Translations under genes and position numbers: made by a program | Part shown: piece by piece, positions 37,729-48,690 of the stretch | Layout of the letters: the number at the start of each line of letters is the position of its first letter | Numbering within the stretch: position 1 is the first letter of the stretch | The notes under the pieces: model-generated | Database searches by the model: none | What the model saw: only the letters and a program-made list of their open reading frames with translations | Told to the model about the DNA's origin: nothing | From: Rostratula benghalensis | Taxonomy: Eukaryota; Chordata; Aves; Charadriiformes; Rostratulidae | Length of the DNA: 64,000 nt | Assembly (NCBI GenBank): GCA_013399305.1 | Contig: VXAI01000021.1 | Location: 6,463,829 to 6,527,828, forward strand | Direction: 5' to 3'

Positions 37729-39102
37729 ATGAAACTAGTTCACGTAGCCCTACTCTATCTCGGCTCTGTGACCTTCTTCGGGGTGGATGCTACAAGGGTG
37801 GACGTAGCGACAGAGTTCAAAAGAAAGTGAGTATCGCAGCGCGTCCTCCTGCCAGCGCCCAGCCCCGCTCGTGGAGCTGCGGAGTCTCCGCGCCCCTGCG
37901 CCGGGCTCTGATCGTGATCAGAAGAACTGGATTCCCTGCGGGGATTGCACCGCTCCTTAAAGGCCTCATGCCCTTTCAGGAAACATCAAAAAAAAAAAAA
38001 ACCCACCCAAAACCAAAAATCTCGGCGCTGGCAAAGATTATCGCCCCTCGAATTTATTTGGTTTGGCTCCCGCCCTGCAGGCTTGCTCTAACAGGCTGTC
38101 CTCTTCCCTTGCGCTCCTTTCAGATGGACGAAGTGGGCACTGAGCCGAGCCAAGCGGGACGTGAAGCTTTCGGGCGCGCTCCGAGTGCTGGGGGCAGCTG
38201 CCGACGTGCAGCCCCTCGTACGGACACAGGACGTGAAGGAGGATCCCCGGGTCTCGCATCCCAGGTAAATTCCAGCCCATTCTGGGCTCGGGCACTTGCT
38301 CAAGGCAGTGGAAAGTTTCAGGGTCCCCACGTTTCTGGGTGTCTAGGCTTATTCTCGCAATAGACACCCTCCCCCCCCCTCCCCAAGCCCCGGAGACAGG
38401 TCCTGCCCAGGCTGCACATCGCGCTGAAAGCAGCCTCCCGCCTCCCCTTCCCCGCGTTCTTCAGCTGGCGGGAGATAGCAGCGCCTTTACTGTGAAAGTC
38501 AAATATAAATAGTAACTTGAGCTCTGGATCTATAGATAAAGTAACAGCTATAAACCGGCGGGGCCTCTCCCTGCCATCGGCAGCAAATTCTGTTTTGCGG
38601 TCAGACCGTGCCTCTCCCGCCGCCCGGCGGACGGCAGAGCCGGGGGGTGGTGGTGGGGAGCTCTGCACCGCCGGGACAGGCCCGCCTCCAGCCTGGGGGG
38701 CTCCCTGCCCTCCCCGCCCCAGGCCCACAGGATCCCCTCCTCCGGGGCCCCACTGCGCTTTTCTCATGCCCGCTCTCTCTCTTCCTGCCTCGCAGCAGCT
38801 GGGAGGATGCTCACATCCGCGTCAAGCGCTACCGCCAGAGCATTAACAGCTTCCCACACTTCCAAGCCATCCGCACGGGGTGCCGGTTCGGGACTTGCAC
38901 GGTGCAGACGCTGGCCCACCAGATCTACCAGTTCACCGACAAGGATAAGGACGACGCCGCCCCCGCCAGCAAGATCAGCCCCCAGGGCTACGGCCGCAGG
39001 CGGCGGTCCCTACCCGAGCGCCGCAGCCCACCACCCTCCCCTCGGGCCCGGCGCTCCCGAACGCGGCGAGCGCAGCCCTTCGCCCCCGTCCTTGGGGTCT
39101 GA
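37729..39102 (+). CDS. ADM: Preproadrenomedullin (three coding exons, spliced)
   Basis: Spliced coding sequence: 37729-37826, 38124-38264 and 38796-39102 (546 nt, 181 residues; human is 185). All junctions are GT-AG and the frame is continuous. Residues 1-21 are a signal peptide ([13 protein letters not shown] start, cleavage after VDA). Residues 22-41 ([20 protein letters not shown]) are PAMP. The basic site RVKR at 88-91 releases adrenomedullin at 92-145, with a six-residue disulphide ring CRFGTC (C109-C114) and the C-terminus SKISPQGY followed by amidation Gly146 and RRRR. Residues 151-181 correspond to the poorly conserved C-terminal peptide. The mature hormone is a secreted vasodilator acting on CALCRL with RAMP2/3 (established). 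Odd points: Ala42 replaces the PAMP amidation glycine; adrenomedullin is 54 residues, not 52 as in human; the tail is rich in Arg and Pro. The start is the only ATG giving the signal peptide. Identification is near certain. Confidence 0.98.
37827..38123 (+). other. ADM: ADM intron 2
   Basis: Intron of 297 bp interrupting codon 33 after its second base. Donor is GTGAGT and acceptor is CTCCTTTCAG. Reading through from exon 2 gives Lys and then TGA at 37828-37830, so retention would stop translation inside PAMP. Confidence 0.95.
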
Positions 39103-39720
39103 GCACCGCGCTGCCCGGCCGAGGCCGTCTCGGATGGATGGACTGAGGCACGGACGCTCCTTAGATCCGCCGCTGCTCGGGAGCCGCTGCCAGGATTTGT
39201 GGAGAAGTGCTTGCTCGGGCGGGACCCCGGCGCGCCCTCCCTGGGCCGGGGGCGGCGGGGCCCTGCAGGGGCCGGGGGCGGCCGGTCCCGTGGCCCCCGC
39301 CGGCGCCCGACACGGGGAAGCTGTGAAGGCCGCGTCCCGCTGGGACTGCTCCCGCCGTCCGCCGCAGCGGCGGGGAGGCCACTGACTCTATCCTCCCCGG
39401 GCGAAGCACCGCCGGCTCCCGCGCCCGCCACCGCCCGGGACTGGAAGAAGCCCTGCCCGCGGCTGCCCGAAGCGCCGCTGCCCCGCCGGCCGCCATGCCG
39501 CCCCCGGCCCCGCCGCTGCACCCGGAGGGGGGGTGAGGGGGGCTGGCCTTCCCTGCCGGCGGGCTGCGCTCGGAGCTGCCCCGGCCCCGTCTGCCCCGAG
39601 GAGGGGCTGCTCAGGGGAGCTCCGCGGCCAGGAGGACCCGCCGGCGGGCGCCTCCGCCCCGGAGTCCGCGGGCCCAGCCTCGGCTTCTGCCCCAAGTGTT
39701 TGAGGGTGCGCGTTCAGCCC
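37830..39720. promoter_or_regulatory. CpG-rich domain over the ADM gene body
   Basis: Dense CpG and very high GC from early intron 2 through the first two thirds of the 3' UTR. It creates long spurious reading frames on both strands (for example 39199-39915 plus and 38988-39695 minus). High GC of small hormone genes is common in birds. It could act as an intragenic CpG island; that is inference. Confidence 0.7.
38265..38795 (+). other. ADM: ADM intron 3
   Basis: Intron of 531 bp with donor CAG|GTAAAT and acceptor CTGCCTCGCAG. The acceptor is tandem (CAGCAG), so the intron may also end at 38798. It is GC-rich over most of its length and includes C-rich tracts near 38368. Read-through from exon 3 meets TAA at 38266-38268. 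Confidence 0.93.
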
Positions 39721-40175
39721 GCAGCAAGGACAGGTCGCTCACATCTGCTTTACCCTCTGCGTTATCTGCACCCGGCAGGGAATCGGACACTCACTAGTCC
39801 CTGCGGGGACTGCGATATACTTGAACGTCACAGAGAGGAAAAGTGCAATTGTACGTGGTTTTTGTTAATTTTAAGTGCGGTGTGTGTGGATCATGAGATA
39901 CGTATCAATATTTAAGATTGTCCTGTGTCATGTCCTGTTTGTATCTTTTTTTTTGAAAATATTTTATTTTTATACGTTTTATATATATATATTGCTTAAG
40001 GGCATTTTAAAACATTGTATCCCCTCTATTTTTCATATCGTGAATGTCAAATGTTAAACTCTTTTTTTCCATACCTTTTTTAATCTTGCATTCCAGACTG
40101 GTGAAAGATGTAGAGAATGTATCAGCTGTTCTCCATGGGTAATATGTGAAATAAAATAAACACTATTACATAAAC
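39103..40175 (+). other. ADM: ADM 3' untranslated region
   Basis: About 1.07 kb from the stop codon to the inferred cleavage site. The first ~620 nt are extremely GC-rich and include a potential G-quadruplex at 39243-39280. The last ~320 nt turn sharply AU-rich, with an AUUUA pentamer near 39909 and long U runs (39946-39990). AU-rich elements are known in mammalian ADM mRNAs and are linked to mRNA stability. The right end is inferred from the poly(A) signals. Confidence 0.8.
40150..40160 (+). terminator. ADM: ADM polyadenylation signals (overlapping pair)
   Basis: Two AATAAA hexamers share one base (40150-40155 and 40155-40160). A T/G-rich downstream element follows at 40181-40205 (TGTTATGTTGTCTTTAG), placing cleavage at about 40170-40180. 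Confidence 0.88.
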
Positions 40176-43100
40176 CAGTACTGTTATGTTGTCTTTAGTG
40201 GGGGCAGGTGGTCAGGATGAATGATTTCTTACTTGGTTTGAGTCCTACCCTTACAAACCTACCATGGCAGTTCTGTGACAGACTGAAGTGCTTCAGTTAC
40301 AGACTTTGCTCGTAGCCACCTTGACTTGTCAAATGGAGTAAGCTCCCAAGCAAGCATGCATCTTAAAATCCCAGGGCAGGTCTGTTGGGAAGGCTCTAAG
40401 GCCTGTTCTACCCACACGTTCCAGCCGGGGCTGATTCATGTCACAGCTTGGATTGATCGTGCAAGTTTATTTTTTGCCCTAATTAATCAGAGAAACAACT
40501 GCACACTTCAACATTGCACAACAAAGTAACAGATTTATTGAGGGAGCACGTTCCAAAAATGGTCATGGCAGCTTCCAAGGTTATTTATGTTGAAGGATTT
40601 CCTGGGCCACAGTTCAGGTTAAAGTTAAACGGTGACCGGTTCAGTGCGGGCAGAACATCTTGGATAAAAGCTTAGCATTAGGGATTTTGTTGTTTTGTTC
40701 TTTTTTTTTTTTTCTTTTGAAAAAAAACCCCAACAAATTCCAACTGAAGACCAGAAAACAAATGTGAAACTGAACCTTATTAATGCACCAAGAGCACCAT
40801 CTATTGGTGTCTACTCTTTTCAAGCCAAGAAAACAAACCTAAAATATAAACAAGTGTATTTGAATAACATCTTGGATAAAACATACATTTCCCCCTATTT
40901 TACAGTATTTCTGAACATAGTTAACAGACACAGGAGAGGACTGGGGAACACAATACTGAATGCTGCTAGAATAAATGAAATGGGTATTTTATTTTTTTTT
41001 ACCTCATAATAAATGCCTAAGGAACATACATTTACAAGAAAAATTCAAAGAACTGGCAATGATGCCTTTCCAGGAATACTGCTGTGAAAAAGCTTGGGTA
41101 AGAATCCAGCTGACTAGATAGCTGGCATATATTCAGAATTATTTTCCTCCTCAAAGTTTTGAAGTTCTGCTCAGAATTGCCTATTTTTAGTTACTTTCCT
41201 AAACATTTTCAACTAAGAATTCTGGAATCTTGAGACGTGGGTTTTCCACTTGAAATGTTCTTTTTTTAAAAATTGCATATATAGTGACATTTGCCAGTTT
41301 CAATTACCATCTGTTTGTTAACAGCTGGAGAGAATTTACCTCTCTACTGCTGATGGCCTTTCTGATTGAGATTTTGTAAGACGTAAGGGGTGTCAGCAAA
41401 TGCACAGATTATAGCTGTCGGCTGAGAAACAAGCAGGTGGCTATTCTCAAATCACGAAAGATCTTGAAATTAGAATAGTTGCTGCTTTGGGGGTGCTTGC
41501 AGTGGGAAATTATAATTTGTAGGTGAAAGGGTGATCCCACTTAAAGTACATAGCACATCCAAAATGACTTCAACAGAACCATATAATTTAATAACTACAG
41601 TATTTTACTTAGGGGTTACACAGCTAGCATCTTTATCATCTGAACTTGTGGCATAAGGCTGGATTGGGCTATGAGCATGGTTAAGCACGTACTTGCCAAG
41701 TAGTTACTTCTGTTCATATTGATCTTTTCTTCATTTACTGCCAAACCCCAGTCCCCACTTAAAATACCTTTTCTTCCTTCCTTTCCCTTTCACTAACAGA
41801 AAACTTTACTCAAAGCTGAAAGATCCTTGGACTAACCCGACAAGGCCAAAACCAGCAAACTGGCACTGGATGGCATAATGCTGACATTACTGGCGACTGG
41901 TAAATGCGGTGTCGCCTTGGAAGGATCAAGAGCACCACCTGCTGCACTCGCGGGGATAAGCAAAACTCCGTAGCTGCAATAAACAGCAACTAAAGAAATT
42001 TATTTATTTTTTTTTAAATGCCCTCCACCTCCCCAACAAATCTTTGAAACCATGTCTTCTAAAGCATAAAGGCCAAGATCTTTCTCTTGCTCTTGCAGGA
42101 GACATTACTGAAGAACTTTGGCTAAGCATCTTTTCACTATGAACATCCTTCAAAGCAAAATGTTGGACGCTAACCTTTAAACAGTAGTTGAAATCCATAC
42201 ATAAGATGGATTAAAATCTCTGAGGAGTGCAAGGATTTTGAAATCTCTGAGGTTTCAGGGTGAACAAGACTGTGAAACAATATCATCCCATGAAAGCAAG
42301 CTTCTTCTTGAAGTCCTGGACGGTCAGTAAGAGCTGTGTGCTTAGGTCAAGCCCAGCTTATGCTCTAATTTGACAGATGAGAAATGGAAGATATCATCAA
42401 ATGCCTCCAAAATCAGGAGCATCTATTTACACAACACCTTTTTAAAAGTATTTGTTTCTAAGAACATTCTGGTGCCCCACAGGCCAGCATTTCAAAGGCT
42501 GCTTAAAACATATGTTCAGTTCAAACAAGGTTCTACATGAAAATCAAATTTTGCAAAGGTAAAAATGTATTTGAGACGGAATTTGTCCTTGTCCACCAGT
42601 CCGTTCAGGAGCGGGTGCCAAAGGAGTGGTCATCATTCTCAGCAGAGGCTCCATGGTGAAGTGTCAGGAGAGTTCATGGAATATTCTTTATGAGTTATTA
42701 TTTTGTTTTGTACCTACCCTAGAGACTCCCTATGGCAAAGAAAAAGTATTTCACTATAGACATTTTTTTATTACTGAAATAGATTCCAAAGGCTATTTTA
42801 GATCTCAGAAAGATTTTTGTGACTCTGTTATTAGTGCTATAGGGAATGGTGCCAAGGGGCCTAAAATGCTGATATGCAAGTGCTTTCACGTAAAGTTCTA
42901 GTGCGGGTCCCCTAACCTGGAAAAGAGAAACAATTATTTTTCTTTCTCTTTTTCTTTTTTGGTACCACAAAACTTACTTTTAAGCAGCCACATCACATGG
43001 AAGACTGCAAAAAATGCTTCTTCTTCAGTTACATCAGAAAGTGGTCAAAGAGTTCTGCCACTGTTACCTAGGAACAACTATTACTGTATCCAAAAAGTAG

Positions 43101-43607
43101 AGGCACTGGTGTACTTTCAGACGATTATCAAAATCTGCAAAGCATCTTGGTCCGTGTTAGTAAGAACTGCAGTCAGGTGCCAGATATAAACTTTTTCTGT
43201 GAGTACAATGACAGAAAGGGGAATACTAATGAATACTTTGGCACATATGAAGCCTTTTCTGGCTTATTTAAGTACCCAAAGGACAGCAAGTCATAATTAA
43301 AGCCAATAATGGCAACTCCAGACAGCCATCCAAATATTTTCCTTGTGCCGTCAATACACCACTTTATATTATCTCACATCATTCTTAAGTAGCGTAGAGC
43401 ACACAGGCACCAAGAGAAAAAATTCCAGCATGACTGAGTACAACCAATAACTGAATCCAGTTATGCCTAACTAACATTTGTTTATTGTGGTCACAAGAGT
43501 TTGCTTTTATTATCCAAATATTTCTTAAATAACATTTTTTTCACCAAATAGTCATCTTTGAAATAGTTCTAATTTTTAAATACTTAATCCTTTGGAGGAG
43601 GGCTGTG

Positions 43608-43649
43608 CATGAGGTAAAGAACTTTGTTCATGAGGTAAAGAACTTTGCT
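43608..43649. repeat. Tandem duplication, 21-bp unit x2
   Basis: The unit CATGAGGTAAAGAACTTTG plus two bases occurs twice in direct succession with one mismatch. Confidence 0.9.
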
Positions 43650-45265
43650 ATGTAAAAGGCTCTGTGCTATATACACTAGTCAAAATGCTTGATAACTCTA
43701 GTGTCTCTAAATTAAATGTTTCCATTAAGACTAGAATCAATGCTAATGATTTGATAAGACTGAAGCGTTTTGCTTGCAAAATTCCCAGCAACTTCAACAG
43801 TAATGAGGAGGTGAAATGAAATCTTTGTACTTTCTTTGATTCTGTGATAACTTTTCCCAAACATTTAACTAGACCTCCTTGAATCTCCCACCCACTTACA
43901 AAAGCCTGGGTTTTTCCAAAGTCAGGAAAGATCAGTCCAACCCAGCTGAAGGCAAGTATTTTGTAATAAATTCTGACTCTTAGAGTAGGTTTGCAAAATA
44001 AATATTCTTCCAATACTGTCTGTCAACTACCTCTTCCCAGATCTGTCAGTTTGCAAATTACATGTAACTTTTCCAGCAATTATAAAATGGTTTATATTTT
44101 CTTCATGCTTTGCTAACACGGTATAAAAATAAACAAAGAAATGTCTAGGTCTTAATCTCTGCTGCCCAGTAGTATTGGCAGAAACTGGAGAACAAACATA
44201 ACGGATCTTATCTGTTAGTTCAGGAGCAAACTAAGCAGTTCATCAAACAAACATGATTATTGTCTTTTTAATAGGTGGTTACTGTCACAGGAGTTACTGT
44301 GAAAATTAAACACTCAAAGACTAAAAGACCACCATGTATTTCATCCTACTGCTGTTACAGAAGAGGACAAAAGAGTGCGTGGGTTCCTCATTTCCCCTTA
44401 TATGACCTGACTCTATGATGGCTCTCCGCGAGAAAGCAGTAAACCCTGAGAGGCCACTACACTTTCCTGCCTATATATAAAGACTCAGGGGCAGGTCTGA
44501 GTCCGCACACTGGAAGAAGACAGCTGCACCTTGTAAAGTAAATTTGTTCTCTTTAGAGACAAGGAAAAAGTGATGGATTTCTAAGTCCCTTTTTCTAAGA
44601 CATTTTTTTCCTGGGGCTGTGCAGCTCTGCATCTCATTCTGCATAAGGAACAAATTCATAGTCTGGCCCTTTATTGATAAACAACATGAAAAATATGCAA
44701 CTGGCATATATCATTAGTCTTACTGCCTACAGACATCAGACATTCTGGTGGTGATGGACTGGTGAGCCAGAGAGGAATCTCAGCACCAAATCCCAGGCCT
44801 AAGACTGATCCCATCTAATTGAAACAAAACTTCTACTGACTTCAACAGGAAAAAAAAATCTAAGTCCCAGCTTGCTTTCAAAACCACTTCTATTTTTATA
44901 CTGTAGGGTTGTATAGTAGCTTTTGCTTTAAGATTCATTTGTTCACAAGTTCTGAAGACCGAAAGAAACTATTATAAGGTAGAACTCTATCAAAAAGAGG
45001 TAACTCGAATCCAGACTCTCATTTCAACCTGAAATGAGTTCAGCAATATATGATCATTGCTGCTCCTCTTAAGTGGATGCTGTGCTGCCGGCAGTGACAG
45101 CTTCAACAAACATACATGTGTCAAGTGCAGCACTAACTGTGTCATGAATACAGATTGAATCCCAGAAACTTCCAGTGTTCTCATCCAAAACCTGGACTTT
45201 ATTTTTTATTTAACATGGTAGGATTTTGTCGTGTTTTAAACATTATGACTTCATATAGTAGCATT

Positions 45266-45296
45266 TCCTTCCTCTTCTCTCTCCTCTCTCTTCTTT
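45266..45296. repeat. Polypyrimidine (CT-rich) tract
   Basis: About 30 bp of C and T only, mostly CTCT and TTCC words. Confidence 0.85.
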
Positions 45297-47830
45297 AAAA
45301 AGAAGATAGTCTCATTGTCTATTTTGAAGCCTTGGAAAAGGTTGTACAACTTACTTGAGACAACTTACTCAAATGAGAGAGTGAGTGATGCACATAGCTC
45401 ACAGCAGAAATTGGCAGTCAAAGCTCCTCTATCAGTCATGGTGCACACATAGTCAGTCTAGCACTTTGTGATAATATTTGCACAAGGCAATCAGTATCTG
45501 TTTAATGATGGACATAAAAAGATTTGCACAAAAATAAGTGACTCCTTCAGAGACAAAGATGATTTACTGAGTGATAATTCACATCATCTCATTCCAATCT
45601 CGTTTCATTAACTCCTGGTAATGGGGGAAAAAAACCCCTCATATTACAAGTGCATGAGGGCTATTAAACCTGATTTATTGTCTTAACCACGCTTCAAGAC
45701 AGACAGAAACAAATGATACATTTTTTCCATGGAATATTGTTAGAGTATGTGTACTAAGATATTTTTCTTCTTCTACTGGTCTGGCGCATCTGTACAACTT
45801 TGCTGCCATCTGCTGCCTTCTAAAGAAAAATAAATTACTCTCATTTAAAATTATTGCTGGATGTCAAAGTGGCAGAGTGCTGCTGCCCACAGGGAGGCCT
45901 GCATTTGGAAGAATTTTGTATCTGGCCTGGGCTAGTTGCTCATTATGCTGAGTAAGGCAGAGACTCAAATTTTTCATTCCTCTTGGGCTTCACTCAGAAA
46001 AAGCAGGAACAGCACAATACCTTTACATATTCTGAAGAGATGGAGAAAGGAAACTATTCTGTTTTTTCTGTTGTTCTGAGCAAGCTCAGGGGTTACACTT
46101 CACCAAATGGATGTCTGGATACTTGTATCCCAATATCATTTTTGCCACTGTGGGCTACCAAGAGAGCAGTGAACATAGCATTCCTTTAGAAAATCATGTT
46201 TTCAAGGTGTGACATGAAGGGGTCAAAAGGGAACACTGGCTCCTCTGTGTTAGAGGAATTTCCTATGTACTGATGAGTAAAGAAGGCTGAAGTTAGAAAG
46301 ATCAGTACAACCTTTTCAGGACAGCTCATGATTGGAGAGGTGTACATATGCTCTTCATTTCCAGATAGAGATTTTTAAAAGGCAGGAATAAGAACAGCGT
46401 GTTCAATCAGACTGACTTGTTTCACCCATCTGTCTATACAAGGCATAAACAATGCACCACTTCAGTAGTCGTTAGGTTGAGCTGTCAGCTTCTATGATCA
46501 GAGAATTGATGCTCTTCCTCTAACTGTTGAAAACAGAGGGAGTATTTTCTACAATGATATTTTTATATTATATTGAAATCAAAGTTGTATTTAGTCTGGT
46601 ATAATTCTGTAAGATATATACTTAGTACAATACAATTATTTTAATAAATAAGCTGCTGCAAAATGTTTTATTATACCACATAATCCAACAACACTTACAC
46701 AAGAATGAAGTAGCATATCTGGTATGGAAGGCATCTTCAAATTCTGCCTGATGAAGCTAAAGACAGTAGAGACAACTTGTAAAAGATTGTAAAGATCTCA
46801 TCTTATGTGAAGGATTTTTTAAATTTTATTTTTAATCCCACTAAGTAACTCAAACAGGTATTAAAAATGAGCCTTCCATCAAAATATACATTTTCATCTC
46901 TGTAACTGCGTATTTTCTTTAAAAAAGTGTGTACTAGATGATGCCTGCTTACAACATCCAGTCCTTTATTCATAATGTGTTTAAAACAAGTAGTTGAAAT
47001 AGTACATCTTTTATTTACCCCTGGTTTGGAGTAAGTGCTGGTGAAATTTTCTCCATTCTGGATATACAGTGATTCACTAGCGGGTTTATTTAGCCCACCC
47101 AGCTACATATTACATACTCTGTTATGAAGAGTTACAAACATGAGAATAGAAATGTTGCATGAGTGGGGCACACTTGGAGCATGGTCCTTCAGCCAGGAAG
47201 GTACTTGAGTTTATGTCTTTGCTTCCTTGCCTCAGGACAGGCCTTAGTTTTGTTCCCAGGCCAGAAAAGCAGCTTTGTGCTGACTAAACCTGTAAGGCCC
47301 CAGGTACAGCTGCAAATAAGGCAAGGCACTGCAGTTAATTACTGGCACTTCAGGCAGAAGAGTGGGAGACGGGACTAATGGACAGGCTGAACTGCCACTG
47401 CCCACTAGATGAATGCACACACACAAATATAGATCATGGAAGCACAGAAAGACACATGTGTAAACATACCTAGCCAGTAAGCCACACCATAGGACTGATG
47501 AGAAAAGGCTTGATAAACCTAGGCCTGCTGTCAACTACAGGGCACATCATTAGTAATAACCACACAATTGATAGATACAGAAAAGCAAGAATCAAAGCCA
47601 TTGCCAGTCTTTTTCCGTTTAAGGCTGTTTACTAAAGATCACTGGAGGCAGGCCTCTGTGTGAACAAGCCCAGTTAGAATCTGAAAAGCAGCACAGAGCA
47701 GCCAGGGCATCCTTGCTACTGTCTTGAAACAAAGGCTTATGCAAAATCTAGTCTAAACAGTTCTTGTCCTACACAAATATCTGCTAGGGAATATCAGATA
47801 TCGGTTGAATTACTATTTTGAAGTAGTAAC

Positions 47831-47860
47831 ATATATATATATATATGTGTGTGTGTGTGT
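47831..47860. repeat. (AT)8(GT)7 compound microsatellite
   Basis: Eight AT units followed by seven GT units without interruption. Confidence 0.95.
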
Positions 47861-48249
47861 ATGTTTGAAAAGGACTTCAAAATGGTATTTCAAATTCTGT
47901 TCCAGATCCAGCTTTGGCTTCCAGTTAGGATTCTGTTCTGGTTAAAAACAGCACTTTGAATCCACCACTCACTGAATTAATCCAGATTTTAATGCTGGCA
48001 GCTCTCATATATTCAAAGTAAACATGACTGGAGAAAAATTCCCCACAAACCTATGATGGAGAAAGGGACTGGAAAAGCCCAGTCCTTTGAGAAATAGAGT
48101 AGGTGCTATTGGCCAAATCAGAGATGTTGAGGAGGAAAAAGTGATCTTCCATCTCAGTGCTCAGCAACGGCCAGAAGTCAATATGTTGGGCATGAGGAAG
48201 GTTACAAGAACGTGAGAGAAGAGTCAGTCTGGCACTGTATTAAGTCACA

Positions 48250-48690
48250 GTGCACCTCCACCTTGAGTTCAGCACAGAAATCTGATCAATACATCAAGGA
48301 CAGTGGACCTACAGAGGACAGAGAGAAGAGCAATGAAAAGGCTCAAGGGGATGGAGTGACTGAGGAGAGCCTCTATTTGAGGAGAAACTAAAAAGGCTGG
48401 AACTTTTCCATTTGGAGAGGTGAGGGGTGAGGAGTGGTTTAGGTTTACAAAATCATTAAGGTGGTAGATAAGGTGAACACAGAATTGTAATTCATCAAAT
48501 CCTGCAGTATTACAACTGGGGTGGGGGAGCACTCACTGAAACTAGCAGGGAATTGGTTTAAAACTGATTAAAAAATACTTTTTTTTATGCAGCAGTTAGT
48601 GAATTCCCAGAATTTCTTGTCTTGAGAGGATGTGGCGGTAGACAGCATCAGCAAGTAAAAAAAAATTATCTCTAACAGTGACAAAATAGA
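48250..48690 (+). mobile_element. Degraded CR1-like LINE fragment, sense on plus
   Basis: Recognisable blocks are 'aaaggctgga acttttccat', 'ggtttacaaa atcattaagg', 'aattcatcaa atcctgcagt', 'gaaactagca gggaattggt' and 'gtgaattccc agaatttctt'. They match, from memory, the 3' third of an old CR1 subfamily. The terminal 8-bp repeats are absent. Boundaries are approximate. Confidence 0.65.

Larger units (their letters stand above)
40190..48240. other. Intergenic DNA downstream of ADM, no gene seen
   Basis: AT-rich, unique-looking sequence with short frames only. Contents: poly(T)/poly(A) pair near 40700-40730, a 21-bp tandem duplication at 43608-43649, a polypyrimidine tract at 45266-45296 and an AT/GT microsatellite at 47831-47860. 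No AMPD3 exon was recognised. Confidence 0.6.

Noticed and set aside
38988..39695. 235-codon minus-strand frame opposite ADM exon 4 and 3' UTR
   Set aside because: Compositional shadow of the CpG-rich domain; no homology recognised and no supporting splice or promoter signals.
39199..39915. 238-codon plus-strand open frame in the ADM 3' UTR
   Set aside because: It lies in extreme GC-rich sequence where stops are rare, has low-complexity Pro/Arg/Gly composition, no recognisable domain, and overlaps a clear 3' UTR.
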